In this document: one piece after another, positions 7,982 through 16,642 of the stretch
How positions within the stretch are numbered: position 1 is the first letter of the stretch
Layout: each line of letters starts with the position of its first letter
From: Nocardioides caeni
GTDB taxonomy: Bacteria; Actinomycetota; Actinomycetes; Propionibacteriales; Nocardioidaceae
Reading direction: 5' to 3'
DNA: 64,000 nt
Assembly (NCBI RefSeq): GCF_004912195.1
Contig: NZ_STGW01000005.1
Location: forward strand, 130,404-194,403
The notes under the pieces: model-generated
What the model was told of the DNA's origin: nothing
The model's input: the letters and a program-made list of their open reading frames with translations, nothing else
Database searches by the model: none
Made by a program: the position numbers and the translations under genes

Positions 7982-8643
7982 GAGCGTGCGGCCGAGGCCT
8001 TCTCGCGCAGCGCGGCGACCATCTTGTCCGGGTCGTCCGCGGAGTAGACCGCCGAGCCGGCGACGAAGACGTCGGCGCCGGCCTCGGCGCAGCGCTCGAT
8101 GGTCTCCAGCGAGACACCGCCGTCGACCTGCAGCCAGGTCTCGACGCCGTGCTTGTCCATCAGGGCGCGCGCCCTGCGGATCTTCGGCAGGCACAGGTCG
8201 AGGAACTTCTGGCCGCCGAAGCCGGGCTCGACGGTCATGATCAGCACCATGTCGAGCTCGGCGAGGATGTCCTCGTAGGGCTCGATCGGCGTGGCCGGCT
8301 TCAGCGCCATCGACGCCCGGGCACCGGCCTTGCGGATCTCGCGAGCCAGGCGGACCGGCGCCTTCGCGGCCTCGACGTGGAAGGTGACCGACCCGCAACC
8401 GGCGTCGACGTAGTCGAGCGCGTTGCGGTCGGCGTCCTCGATCATCAGGTGCGCGTCGAGAGGGACGTCGCTGGCCTTCGCCAGCGCCTCGACCATCGTC
8501 GGCCCGAACGTCAGGTTGGGGACGAAGTGGTTGTCCATGACGTCGACGTGGATCCAGTCGGCGCCGGGAATCCGGCGTACCTCCTCACCCAGTCGGGCGA
8601 AGTCGCTGTTGAGGATCGACGGCGTGATCTGGATTTCTCCCAC
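7978..8643 (-). CDS. rpe: Ribulose-phosphate 3-epimerase
   Basis: 221 residues, full length. It interconverts ribulose 5-phosphate and xylulose 5-phosphate in the pentose phosphate pathway. It is a TIM barrel with metal ligands His32, Asp34, His65 and Asp174 ([18 protein letters not shown]) and the [10 protein letters not shown] loop. The GTG at 8643 begins [11 protein letters not shown], the usual N-terminus. In many actinobacteria rpe directly follows rsmB. Here a block of 5 to 6 genes separates them. Confidence 0.95.
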   Translation of the reverse strand: MGEIQITPSILNSDFARLGEEVRRIPGADWIHVDVMDNHFVPNLTFGPTMVEALAKASDVPLDAHLMIEDADRNALDYVDAGCGSVTFHVEAAKAPVRLAREIRKAGARASMALKPATPIEPYEDILAELDMVLIMTVEPGFGGQKFLDLCLPKIRRARALMDKHGVETWLQVDGGVSLETIERCAEAGADVFVAGSAVYSADDPDKMVAALREKASAARS

Positions 8644-8735
8644 GGACGCGCAGTTTACGGAGGAGCATGGGACGACGGGAATCCCGGACCGCTCGGATCG
8701 ACGCCGACCCGGCCGATGGGTCTCCCGTCACCATT

Positions 8736-8896
8736 TGAGGTTGCGCCAGTAGGTGGCGACGTCGCGAGCGTCGTGAGACGCGTGCGATGCCAAGACGGCG
8801 GAGTGAGGCGTTCTGGTTGACCGTCGATCGACGCCAACGCAGGCAGCGTGCGCGTATCGCGGCGCGCAGCAGGCGCCACCTACTGGCGGAACCTCA
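8736..8896. repeat. 23-base inverted repeat pair around a 115-base spacer
   Basis: The arm at 8736-8758 and the arm at 8874-8896 are reverse complements at 22 of 23 positions; the second arm reads CGCCACCTACTGGCG and then GAACCTCA. The spacer is 8759-8873. Both arms, read outward to inward, can encode the same peptide ATYWRNL: on the minus strand it ends ATYWRNLKW-stop, on the plus strand it runs toward the start of the small gene at 8923. No transposase or target duplication is seen. This is most of the longest gene-free gap in the window (8644-8922). Confidence 0.8.
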
Positions 8897-8922
8897 TAGT
8901 CGCTTCAACGAGGAGGCGCACC

Positions 8923-9141
8923 ATGCCGATGATGAACAGCGAGGCCCGCAAGCGGGGCCAGAGCGACCTGACCACGCCCACGGGGATCCCCGATCCGCGG
9001 CTGATGGCCCATCGACTGGCCGACCAGTGGGATGCCGAGGCCGACCACGAGGACGCCTGCGGCAACGGCTTCGCTGCCGTGATCCTGCACGCTCACGCGC
9101 GGGAGCTGCGGGCAGCGCTCTCCCTTCCGCTCACGGCCTGA
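8923..9141 (+). CDS. Small hypothetical protein, 72 residues
   Basis: I do not recognise a named family. The protein starts MPMMNSEARKRGQSDLT and has a mostly helical, acidic middle with several His residues (RLADQWDAEADHEDACG), and no membrane segment. The start is supported by a strong ribosome site (GAGGAGG at 8909-8915) eight bases before the ATG. One arm of the 23-base inverted repeat ends 26 bases upstream, in the likely promoter or leader. The 3' end overlaps kynU by 11 bases, tail to tail. Confidence 0.65.
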   Translation: MPMMNSEARKRGQSDLTTPTGIPDPRLMAHRLADQWDAEADHEDACGNGFAAVILHAHARELRAALSLPLTA

Positions 9142-10354
9142 CCTGCTCCAGAGCCGCCAGCTCGGTCGCGATCGCCGCCACGCCCGCAGCGACCTCGGCG
9201 AACGAGGTGGTCAGCGGCGAGAGACCGAGCCGCAGCCCGTCGGGGTTGCGGAAGTCCGGCAGCACGTCGCGACGCCACAGCGCCGTGGTGACGCCGCGCA
9301 TCGCGGGGTGGTCGATCGTCACGTGGCCGCCGCGCCCGCCCGGCTCGCGTGGTGAGGCGAGCGCCACCTGCGGCAGGTCGCGGTCCACCAGGTCGATGAC
9401 GTACGACGTCAGGGCGACCGACTTCTGCCGGACGGCGTCGATCCCGACCTCCGCCAGCAGGTCCACCATGTCCTCGAGCGCCAGCATCCCGACGACGGGC
9501 GGCGTCCCGCTGATCAGTCGGCGGATGCCCGCCGCCGGCGAATAGCCCTGTCCCATCGCGAACGGGTCGGCGGAGCCCATCCAGCCCCACACCGGCTGGT
9601 GGAAGGCCTCGGCCTCGAGGTGCCGCCGAGCGACGTAGCCGAAACCCGGGGCGCCCGGGCCGCCGTTGAGGTACTTGTAGGTGCAGCCCACGGCGAGGTC
9701 GACCTGCCAGGCGTCGAGCTCGACCGGCACCGCGCCGCTGGAGTGGCACAGGTCGAGAAGGACCCAGGCGCCAGCGTCGTGCGCGACCCGCGTGATGCCG
9801 GCGGCGTCGGCGAGCCAGCCCGAGCGATAGGCGACGTGGCTGACCAGGACCAGCGCCGTCTGCTCCCCCACCACCCCGGCCAGGGCCTCGGGCGTGAGGC
9901 CACCGGCCGGCTCGACGTCGAGCCACCGGACGGTCAGGCCGCACTCCCGCGCCACGCCCTCGACCACGTAGCGATCGGTCGGGAAGTTGTCGCGGTCGAT
10001 CACGATCTCGGTCCGGCCCGGGTGGGCGGTGACCGCGGCGCGCACCAGCTTGTAGAGCAGCACGGTGGTGGAGTCACCGATCGCGGTCTGCCCCGCTGCC
10101 GCACCGAGCACGGCCGCGGCCAGCCGGTCGCCGAGCATCAGCGGCAGCTCGAACCATCGCTCGTCCCAGCCCCGGATCAGCCGGCCGCCCCACTCGTCGG
10201 TGACGAAGCGACCCATCCGCTCCACCGTCGCGCGCAGCGGACGACCCAGCGAGTTGCCGTCGAGGTAGACGAGGTCGGAGTCCGCGCCGACGAATCGGTC
10301 GCGGTGGTCTGCGAGGGGGTCGGCGGCGTCCAGCGCCGCGGGGTCGAGGGTCAC
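9131..10354 (-). CDS. kynU: Kynureninase
   Basis: 407 residues. It cleaves kynurenine (or 3-hydroxykynurenine) to anthranilate (or 3-hydroxyanthranilate) and alanine in tryptophan breakdown. It is a fold-type I PLP enzyme: Asp201 and His204 are in [10 protein letters not shown], and the PLP lysine is Lys227 in [17 protein letters not shown], the kynureninase signature. The YLDGNSLG start region is also diagnostic. The GTG at 10354 sits 9 bases after the stop of the polymerase gene. The other pathway genes (tryptophan dioxygenase, formamidase) are not nearby, so it may act alone or with genes elsewhere. Confidence 0.95.
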   Translation of the reverse strand: MTLDPAALDAADPLADHRDRFVGADSDLVYLDGNSLGRPLRATVERMGRFVTDEWGGRLIRGWDERWFELPLMLGDRLAAAVLGAAAGQTAIGDSTTVLLYKLVRAAVTAHPGRTEIVIDRDNFPTDRYVVEGVARECGLTVRWLDVEPAGGLTPEALAGVVGEQTALVLVSHVAYRSGWLADAAGITRVAHDAGAWVLLDLCHSSGAVPVELDAWQVDLAVGCTYKYLNGGPGAPGFGYVARRHLEAEAFHQPVWGWMGSADPFAMGQGYSPAAGIRRLISGTPPVVGMLALEDMVDLLAEVGIDAVRQKSVALTSYVIDLVDRDLPQVALASPREPGGRGGHVTIDHPAMRGVTTALWRRDVLPDFRNPDGLRLGLSPLTTSFAEVAAGVAAIATELAALEQVRP

Positions 10355-10363
10355 CGGGCGAAC

Positions 10364-11329
10364 CTACTCCGGCCTCTCGGCGTTCTCCCCCTGCTCGGCG
10401 TTCTCATCCCGCTCGCCCCGCCCCGCCCACTCCAGGAGCGGCGCGATGTCGAAGACGTGGTCGTCGATGTCGTGGTGCAGGTCGCCGATCTCGGCGAACC
10501 GGGCCGGGACGGTGCGGATGGTGAAGTCACGCGGGTCGGCGTCGTCGATCTCGTCCCACCGCAGCGGCGTGGAGACGCGGGCGTCGGGCAGTCCCCGCAC
10601 GGAGTAGGCGGCCGCGATGGTGTGGTCGCGGGCATTCTGGTTGTAGTCGATGAAGACCGCCGCCGGGTCGCGGTCCTTGGTCCACCACGTCGTCGTGGCC
10701 AGGGAGGGCGCCCGCCGCTCGACCTCGCGCGCGAAGGCGAGCGCGGCCCGTCGTACGCCCTTGTGGTCGTGGTCCGGGTTGATCCGGACATAGATGTGCA
10801 GTCCCTTGCTGCCGCTGGTCTTCGGATAGCCCACCGCGCCGAGCTCATCGAGCACCTCGTGGGCGACATGGGCGACCCGCCGGATGTCGTCGTACGACGC
10901 CTCCGGACCGGGATCGAGGTCGATCCGCCACTCGTCGGGCTGCTCCGTGGCGCCGCGCCGGCTGTTCCACGGGTGGAACTCGACCGTCGACATCTGCACC
11001 GCCCAGATCACCGACGCGAGCTCGGTGACGCAGAGCTCGTCGGCGGTGCGCTTCCAGCGCGGGAAGAACAGCTCGACGGTCTCCACCCAGTCCGGCGCTC
11101 CGGCCGGCAGCCGTTTCTGGTGGACCTTGTCGCCCGTCAGTCCCTTCGGGAAGCGGTGCAGCATGCAGGGCCTCTCCCGCAGCGCGTTGACGATCCCTTC
11201 GCCGACCGCGAGGTAGTACTCGACCAGGTCCAGCTTGGTCGCGCCGATCTCCGGGAAGTAGAACCGGTCCGGGTTGCTGACCCGCACGACACGGCTCTCG
11301 ACCTCGATCTCCACCGCCGGGGATGCCAT
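10364..11329 (-). CDS. LigD-type polymerase (archaeo-eukaryotic primase fold), stand-alone
   Basis: 321 residues. Matches the polymerase domain of bacterial LigD, which adds nucleotides during non-homologous end joining and prefers ribonucleotides. Metal-binding DLD is at 137-139 in RIDLDPGPE, the SGSKGLH motif at 172-178, and the third acidic residue near 228 in FIDYNQN. No ligase or phosphoesterase domain is attached and no Ku gene is adjacent, so this is the free PolDom type, like mycobacterial PolD paralogues. The ATG at 11329 gives the usual N-terminus. The C-terminus is a short acidic tail (ERDENAEQGENAERPE). It is divergent from the sigma factor gene. Confidence 0.9.
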   Translation of the reverse strand: MASPAVEIEVESRVVRVSNPDRFYFPEIGATKLDLVEYYLAVGEGIVNALRERPCMLHRFPKGLTGDKVHQKRLPAGAPDWVETVELFFPRWKRTADELCVTELASVIWAVQMSTVEFHPWNSRRGATEQPDEWRIDLDPGPEASYDDIRRVAHVAHEVLDELGAVGYPKTSGSKGLHIYVRINPDHDHKGVRRAALAFAREVERRAPSLATTTWWTKDRDPAAVFIDYNQNARDHTIAAAYSVRGLPDARVSTPLRWDEIDDADPRDFTIRTVPARFAEIGDLHHDIDDHVFDIAPLLEWAGRGERDENAEQGENAERPE

Positions 11330-11405
11330 GCGCGCGACACTAGAGGATCCCGACGACGACACCGGGGAAAGTCGTCTGTCACGCAATCGGATGTCGAGGC
11401 GTCAG

Positions 11406-11912
11406 ATGGGTGTGAAGGCAGACCAGCGGACCGAGGAGTTCACCTCCTTCGTCCTCGAGACGGGCACGCAGCTCCACCGCGCCGCGATGCTCCTGACCGG
11501 TGACCACCATCAGGCCGAGGACCTCACCCAGGCGACCTATGCCAAGGTCTTCGTCCACTGGAAGCGGATCAGCCGCACGGACAGCCCGCTCGCCTACGCC
11601 CGCACGACCCTGCTCAACACCTTCCTGTCCCAGCGTCGGCTGCGCCGCAACAGCGAGCGCCCCACCGACGTCCTGCCCGAGCAGGCCCACCACGGACCTG
11701 ATCCGGGCATCCGCGTCGACCTCGTGTCGGCGCTCGGGACGCTGCCACCGCTCGACCGCGCCGTCGTGGTCCTCCGCTACTGGGAGGACCGCAGCGTGGC
11801 CGAGACCGCCCACGACCTCGACCTCACCGAGTCCGTTGTCCGCACCCGCGCCCATCGCGCTCTGCAGCGACTTCGGCCACTCGTCACCCTGCCCGAGAGG
11901 ACCTCCCCATGA
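11406..11912 (+). CDS. ECF RNA polymerase sigma factor, SigE-like family
   Basis: 168 residues. Region 2 is seen in HRAAMLLTGDHHQAEDLTQATYAKVFVHW (split by the helix turn) and region 4 in LPPLDRAVVVLRYWED and SVAETAHDLDLTESVVRTRAHRAL. This is the SigE-70 type common in Actinobacteria (TIGR02983-like). The ATG at 11406 is preferred, with GAGGCG five bases upstream; an ATG at 11391 is possible. The stop overlaps the next start (ATGA), coupling it to a membrane protein in the anti-sigma position. Target promoters are unknown. Confidence 0.88.
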   Translation: MGVKADQRTEEFTSFVLETGTQLHRAAMLLTGDHHQAEDLTQATYAKVFVHWKRISRTDSPLAYARTTLLNTFLSQRRLRRNSERPTDVLPEQAHHGPDPGIRVDLVSALGTLPPLDRAVVVLRYWEDRSVAETAHDLDLTESVVRTRAHRALQRLRPLVTLPERTSP

Positions 11913-12703
11913 ACGACCACGACCAGCTGCTCGGCCCTGCGCTGCGCGACCGGATGCGCAGCGAGAACCCTGACCTCGAACGCCTTGCCGCCTCCTCGCT
12001 GAGCGCGGGAAGGCGCCTGCGCCGGCGGCGTACGGCGCTGGTGGTCGCCGGCACCGCCGCAGCCGTCGCCGGGATCGGCGTCGGTGGCGCGCTGCTGTCC
12101 GGCGGCTCCGACGGTACGGCGGTCGAGGACCCCGGCCTCGTCGCGGGCGCGCCCGAGCCGGAGGGACTGGCCGTCGGGCAGGTGCTCGACCTCGGCAACG
12201 GGTTGACGGGGACCGTCGTCGCCGAGACGAAGGCTGTCCACATCCTCGGCGCGAGCACCCGCCGCGGTGCCGGCACCGACCTCGCCGTCCTCCTGAGCGG
12301 GCCCGTCGCTGCCATCGAGACCTACTGGTCCGGTGGCTTCGGCGACCTCTTCGAGACCTGGCCGGGACTGACCGTCGCCGTCGAGCTCCTCGACGCTCGG
12401 GCGCTGAGCATGCTCGGACTCACCGAGGAGATCCCCGTCACCGCCCCCACCGGGTGGACCTGCGAGTGGTTCCTGATGGACGACAAGGCCAGCTGCACGG
12501 CCGAGGACGGCGGCGTGGCGGGCCTCGTCATCCGCGACGCTGCCGACCACGCCGCCTGGACGAGCGACCCCGACAAGGGCGCCAACGCCGACGTCTTCGT
12601 CACCGACGTCCACGACGGGATCTTCATCTCCGTCCAGGGCGGCCAGGGCACGACCTCGGCCGAGATCCAGGAGCTGGGTGCATCGCTGGAGTGGATCGAC
12701 TGA
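11909..12703 (+). CDS. Membrane protein, putative partner of the ECF sigma factor
   Basis: 264 residues. The N-terminal 40 residues are cytoplasmic and basic (SAGRRLRRRR). One membrane helix follows at about 43-64 (TALVVAGTAAAVAGIGVGGALL), then an extracytoplasmic domain of about 200 residues with two cysteines. No zinc-binding HxxxCxxC motif of ZAS anti-sigma factors is present, so a classical anti-sigma role is uncertain. The layout (sigma gene, then a 4-base overlap, then a one-pass protein) is the common one for SigE-like factors and their sensors. Convergent with the LLM gene, four bases apart. Confidence 0.65.
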   Translation: MNDHDQLLGPALRDRMRSENPDLERLAASSLSAGRRLRRRRTALVVAGTAAAVAGIGVGGALLSGGSDGTAVEDPGLVAGAPEPEGLAVGQVLDLGNGLTGTVVAETKAVHILGASTRRGAGTDLAVLLSGPVAAIETYWSGGFGDLFETWPGLTVAVELLDARALSMLGLTEEIPVTAPTGWTCEWFLMDDKASCTAEDGGVAGLVIRDAADHAAWTSDPDKGANADVFVTDVHDGIFISVQGGQGTTSAEIQELGASLEWID

Positions 12704-12707
12704 CGAC

Positions 12708-13727
12708 TCAGCGCCAGCCGAGGGCCGGCGCGACGTGCGTCAGGACCGACTCGAGGACGTGGGCGTTGTAGTCCACCCCGAGCTGGTTCGGCACGGTGAG
12801 CAGCAGGGTGTCGGCGGCGGCGATCGCCTCGTCGGCCCGCAGCTGCTCGATCAGCGCGTCGGGCTCGGCGGCATAGCTGCGGCCGAAGATGGCGCGCATG
12901 TCGTCGATCTGGCCGATCTGGTCGGACTCCTCCCGGCCGGTGCCGAAGAGGGCGTGGTCCTCGGCGGTGACGAGTGGGAAGATCGACCGACTGACCGAGA
13001 CCCTCGGCTCGTGGGTGTGGCCCGCCTCGGCCCAGGCTTCCCGGAAGATCCGGATCTGCTCGGCCTGCTGGACGTGGAAAGGCTGACCGCCCTCGTCCTC
13101 CTTGAGCGTCGAGCTCATCAGGTGCATGCCCAGGCCGGCGGCCCAGCGGGCCGTGCCGTTGGAGGCGGCTCCCCACCAGAGCCGCTCACGCAAGCCCTCG
13201 GAGTGCGGCTCCAGCCGCAGCAGGCCCGGCGGGTTGGCGAACATCGGTCGCGGGTTCGGCTGGGCGAAGCCCTCGCCCTTGAGCACCTCGAGGAGGACCT
13301 CGGTGTGCTGGCGCGCCATGTCGGCCTCGGTCGCGCCCTCCGACGGGGCGTAGCCGAAGTAGCGCCAGCCGTCGATGACCTGCTCCGGTGACCCGCGGGA
13401 GATGCCGAGCTGGAGCCGACCGCCGCTGATCAGGTCGGCCGCGCCCGCGTCCTCCGCGAAATAGAGCGGGTTCTCGTAGCGCATGTCGATGACGCCGGTG
13501 CCGATCTCGATCCGGCTGGTGCGGGCGCCGATGGCAGCGAGCAGCGGGAACGGACTCGCGAGCTGACGGGCGAAGTGGTGCACCCGGAAGTAGGCGCCGT
13601 CCGCGCCGAGCTCCTCGGCCGCGACCGCCAGGTCGATCGACTGCAGCAACGCGTCGGACGCCGTGCGCACCTGCGAGTGCGGGCTGGGCGTCCAGTGCCC
13701 GAAGTTCAGGAACCCGATCTTCTTCAT
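12708..13727 (-). CDS. LLM-class flavin-dependent oxidoreductase
   Basis: 339 residues. It is a luciferase-like monooxygenase using reduced FMN or F420. Visible features are the barrel start MKKIGFLNFGHW, the segment GADGAYFRVHHFARQ, the strand RIEIGTGVIDMRYENP, and SGGRLQLGISRGSPEQV, which binds the flavin phosphate in this family. Substrate cannot be read. An inverted repeat sits between the ribosome-binding region and upstream DNA, suggesting a dedicated repressor not encoded next to it. Confidence 0.85.
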   Translation of the reverse strand: MKKIGFLNFGHWTPSPHSQVRTASDALLQSIDLAVAAEELGADGAYFRVHHFARQLASPFPLLAAIGARTSRIEIGTGVIDMRYENPLYFAEDAGAADLISGGRLQLGISRGSPEQVIDGWRYFGYAPSEGATEADMARQHTEVLLEVLKGEGFAQPNPRPMFANPPGLLRLEPHSEGLRERLWWGAASNGTARWAAGLGMHLMSSTLKEDEGGQPFHVQQAEQIRIFREAWAEAGHTHEPRVSVSRSIFPLVTAEDHALFGTGREESDQIGQIDDMRAIFGRSYAAEPDALIEQLRADEAIAAADTLLLTVPNQLGVDYNAHVLESVLTHVAPALGWR

Positions 13728-13730
13728 AAT

Positions 13731-13746
13731 GGTTGAACGGTCAACC
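13731..13746. promoter_or_regulatory. Palindromic operator-like site upstream of the LLM gene
   Basis: GGTTGA-ACGG-TCAACC is a 6-base inverted repeat with a 4-base spacer. It begins 4 bases upstream of the LLM ATG on the minus strand, so a bound dimer would cover the start region. The size and spacing fit MarR- or TetR-type operators. No candidate regulator gene is adjacent. Confidence 0.5.
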
Positions 13747-13754
13747 TTCTGGGT

Positions 13755-15134
13755 TCATTCCTTCCGGAGCAGTGCCATGAACATCGCGTCCGTGCCGTGC
13801 CGGTGCGGCCACAGCTGGAGCGTGCCCGGCAACGGGCCCGTCGCGTCGCCGACGTCAGGGAGCACCGGAGCCAGGTCGTCGACGACCACTCCGAGGCGCT
13901 CCACGGCGCCGGTGACGACGGCCGCCGTCTCCTCGAGCAGCGGTGAGCACGTCGCATAGAGCAGCGCTCCCCCGGGCCGCAGGATCCGGACCGCATCGGT
14001 CAGCAGCGCCGCCTGCAGTGCGACCAGGTCAGCGAGGTCTGCGCGTGTGCGGCGCCACCGCGCCTCCGGGCGCCGCCGCAGCGCGCCGAGTCCTGTGCAG
14101 GGTGCGTCGAGCAGGGTCCTGTCGACCGAGCCGTCGGGCAGTGGCGCGTGCGTGCCGTCGGCCTGGACGACAAGGACGCCGGGCGCGGGGCCGACCGCTC
14201 GTCGTACGAGCGCGGCACGGTGGTGGTGCCGCTCGACCGCCAGCAGTCGCGCACCACGCTCGTCGGCGAGCGCCGAGAGCAGCGATGCCTTGCCGCCCGG
14301 GCCCGCGCACAGGTCGACCCAGACCTCGTCGCGTCCCTCGACCGGTGCCTCGACCGCGGCGAGCGCGACCAGCTGTGAGCCCTCGTCCTGCACTCCGGCG
14401 CGGCCCTCGGCGACCGCGGCGACATCGGCCGGGTCGCCGCCCGCCAGCGTCACGCCGTACGGCGACAGCGTGGTCGGCTCCCCCGGCAGCTCGTCGCGCG
14501 TGGCCCGTCCGGGACGCGCCACGAGCGTCACGCGAGGCGGCACGTTGTCGGCGTCGAGCAATGCCGGCAGCTCGGCTGACGCGCCGCCGAGCGCCCGCTC
14601 GAGCGCGGCCACGACCCAGACGGGGTGGCTGTGGGCGACCGCCAACTGGGCGTGACCGGTGCCGGGCGCGACCACGTCGACCCACTCGTCGAGCGAGCGG
14701 GCCGCCACCTTGCGGAGCACGGCGTTGCTGAAGCCGGCCGCGCCCTGGTTGACCTTCGCCCGCACCAGGGTGACCGTCGTGTCGATCGCGGCATGCGTCG
14801 GCACCCGCATGCCGAGCAGCTGGTGGGTGCCGAGCCGCAAGGCGTCCAGCACCTTGGCCTCGACCTTGCGCAGCGGCCGGTCGACGCACGCGGCGAGGAT
14901 CGCGTCATAGGTGCCCTGGCGCCGGATCGTGCCGGACGCCAGCTCGGTGACGAAGGCAGCGTCGCGTCCGCTCAGGCCGTGACGGGCGATCGCCGCGGGC
15001 AGCAGCAGGTTGGTGTAGCCGTCGTCGACGCGGACCGCCTTGAGCACCTCGAAGGCGGCGAGCCTGGCGGGGTCGGCGCCCCGCGGAGGTCGAGGAGGCC
15101 GGCCACGGCCGTCTCGAGACCCCGGTCGGCGCAC
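13755..15134 (-). CDS. rsmB: 16S rRNA (cytosine-967 C5)-methyltransferase
   Basis: 459 residues. It methylates C967 of 16S rRNA. A NusB-like RNA-binding domain covers about residues 22-165 ([20 protein letters not shown] onward), then the methyltransferase: SAM motif [11 protein letters not shown] near 275-283, Cys346 in [15 protein letters not shown], and Cys396 in YATCSP, the two catalytic cysteines. The GTG at 15134 gives 20 proline/arginine-rich residues before the domain; they come from a REP-like palindrome shared with the overlapping end of fmt. A later start would leave the domain nearly intact. Confidence 0.93.
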   Translation of the reverse strand: MRRPGSRDGRGRPPRPPRGADPARLAAFEVLKAVRVDDGYTNLLLPAAIARHGLSGRDAAFVTELASGTIRRQGTYDAILAACVDRPLRKVEAKVLDALRLGTHQLLGMRVPTHAAIDTTVTLVRAKVNQGAAGFSNAVLRKVAARSLDEWVDVVAPGTGHAQLAVAHSHPVWVVAALERALGGASAELPALLDADNVPPRVTLVARPGRATRDELPGEPTTLSPYGVTLAGGDPADVAAVAEGRAGVQDEGSQLVALAAVEAPVEGRDEVWVDLCAGPGGKASLLSALADERGARLLAVERHHHRAALVRRAVGPAPGVLVVQADGTHAPLPDGSVDRTLLDAPCTGLGALRRRPEARWRRTRADLADLVALQAALLTDAVRILRPGGALLYATCSPLLEETAAVVTGAVERLGVVVDDLAPVLPDVGDATGPLPGTLQLWPHRHGTDAMFMALLRKE

Positions 15135-16069
15135 TCGAACCGCGCCGTCTCGGGCAGGCGCACGCCGCGCGCCCAGTCGGCGGCGCCCATCTGCTTCTTG
15201 CCGAACGCCTTCACCTCGCCGAGGCGCACGGGAGTGGAGGCGGTGCCGACGAGGACGTGGTTCTTGCCGACCCGGATCGCACCCGGTGCGAGCGGCTCGT
15301 CGCCGCTCTCCTCGATCGCCACGGCACCGAGCTTGACCCGCTCACCGTCGAGGGTCGTCCACGCACCCGGACCGGGCGTGCAGGCCCGGATCCGCCGGTC
15401 GACGCCGACTGCCGGCTCGGTCCAGTCGACGCGGGCGTCCTCGACGGAGATCTTGGGGGCGAGGGTGATGCCGTCCGTCGGCTGCGGCCGGGCCTCGATC
15501 GAACCGTCGGCGATGCCGTCGAGGGTCGCGACCAGGAGACTGGAGCCGCCCTCGGCGAGCCGGCCGAGGAGGTCGCCGGCCGTGTCGGTCGGTCGGATCC
15601 GCTCGGTCATGACCCCGTAGGTCGGCCCCGAGTCGAGGCCCTCCTCGATCAGGAAGGTCGTCGCGCCGGTGAACTCGTCGCCAGCCCAGATCGAGTGCTG
15701 CACGGGGGCGGCGCCCCGCCACTCGGGCAGCAGCGAGAAGTGCAGGTTGACCCAGCCGTGCCGCGGGATGTCGAGGGCGCTGCGCGGGATGAGCGCGCCA
15801 TAGGCGACCACCGGGCAGCAGTCGGGCTCGAGCGCCCGCAGGGCGGCCTGGAACTCCGACTCTCGCGGGTGCACGGGCTTGAGCACCGGCACCCCGAGCT
15901 CCTCGGCGCGCTGGGCGACCGGGCTCGGCGTCAGCTTGCGACCCCGGCCGGAGGGCGCGTCGGGCCGGGTGACGACACCGACGAGCTCGTGCGGGGAGGC
16001 GGCGATCGCGTCGAGTGCCGGGACGGCGACCTCGGGCGTGCCGGCGAAGACGACCCTCATCGGCGTCAT
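14972..16069 (-). CDS. fmt: Methionyl-tRNA formyltransferase
   Basis: 365 residues, against about 310 in most bacteria. It formylates initiator Met-tRNA. The N-terminal fold shows [12 protein letters not shown], and the active site has Asn108 and His110 in [15 protein letters not shown]. The C-terminal OB domain runs to about residue 310 (RLPETARFE). The remaining 50 or so residues are unlike the family and come from reading 163 bases into rsmB in another frame. The ATG at 16069 overlaps the def stop (ATGA). The second ATG at 16060 is less likely. Confidence 0.93.
   Translation of the reverse strand: MTPMRVVFAGTPEVAVPALDAIAASPHELVGVVTRPDAPSGRGRKLTPSPVAQRAEELGVPVLKPVHPRESEFQAALRALEPDCCPVVAYGALIPRSALDIPRHGWVNLHFSLLPEWRGAAPVQHSIWAGDEFTGATTFLIEEGLDSGPTYGVMTERIRPTDTAGDLLGRLAEGGSSLLVATLDGIADGSIEARPQPTDGITLAPKISVEDARVDWTEPAVGVDRRIRACTPGPGAWTTLDGERVKLGAVAIEESGDEPLAPGAIRVGKNHVLVGTASTPVRLGEVKAFGKKQMGAADWARGVRLPETARFECADRGLETAVAGLLDLRGAPTPPGSPPSRCSRRSASTTATPTCCCPRRSPVTA
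15088..15121. repeat. REP-like palindrome at the fmt/rsmB junction
   Basis: GGTCGAGGAGGCC and GGCCGTCTCGAGACC face each other across a short GGCCAC centre. The arms pair imperfectly. The sequence lies inside both the fmt tail and the rsmB head. Its GGTCTCGAGAC / CTCCTCGACC ends match the style of extragenic palindromes of Nocardioides-like genomes. Confidence 0.5.
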
Positions 16070-16611
16070 CGGCCGAAGCCTCCCGTCGCGTGCGGCGACA
16101 CCCTCACCGTCGGGCTCTCCAGCCCGAACCACTCCGACTCCCGGATCTCGCGCATCGCCGCCTTGCGGCCCGCGTCGTCCAGCCGGTCGATGAAGAGGAC
16201 GCCGTCGAGATGATCGGTCTCGTGCTGGATCGCCCGGGCGAGCAGCTCCGAGCCCTCGATGGTCACCGGGTCGCCGTGCATGTTGAAGCCGGAGGCGACG
16301 ACCGACAGGGCGCGCAGGCAGTCGTAGGTCAGCTCGGGCAGCGAGAGGCACCCCTCGGGCCCGTCCTGGGTCTCGCTGGAGAGCTCGAGCGACGGGTTGA
16401 CGAGGTGGCCGACCTCACCGTCGACGTTCCAGGTGAAGACGCGCAACCCGACACCGATCTGGGGCGCGGCGAGGCCGGCTCCGGGGGCGTCGAGCATGGT
16501 GTCGGTGAGGTCCGCGACCAGCTGGCGCAGGTCGTTGTCGAAATGCTCGACCTCGATCGCCGGACGGCGCAGGACGGGGTCGCCGAAGAGGCGGATCGGT
16601 CGGATGGCCAC
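16066..16611 (-). CDS. def: Peptide deformylase
   Basis: 181 residues. It removes the formyl group from new proteins and is functionally paired with fmt, which it overlaps. All three motifs are present: [10 protein letters not shown] at 44-53, EGCLSLP with the metal ligand Cys88, and QHETDHLDG with His130, catalytic Glu131 and His134. The GTG at 16611 is the only start that leaves the standard N-terminus ([14 protein letters not shown]). Class and length are typical of actinobacteria. Confidence 0.95.
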   Translation of the reverse strand: MAIRPIRLFGDPVLRRPAIEVEHFDNDLRQLVADLTDTMLDAPGAGLAAPQIGVGLRVFTWNVDGEVGHLVNPSLELSSETQDGPEGCLSLPELTYDCLRALSVVASGFNMHGDPVTIEGSELLARAIQHETDHLDGVLFIDRLDDAGRKAAMREIRESEWFGLESPTVRVSPHATGGFGR

Positions 16612-16642
16612 GTCCGGGATCCTACTGAGCAGATCCGCAGGA

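Noticed and set aside
7982..8398. Extension of the MOSC protein upstream in the same frame
   Set aside because: The extra part is arginine-rich antisense-like sequence inside rpe. The GTG overlapping the rpe stop is the natural start.
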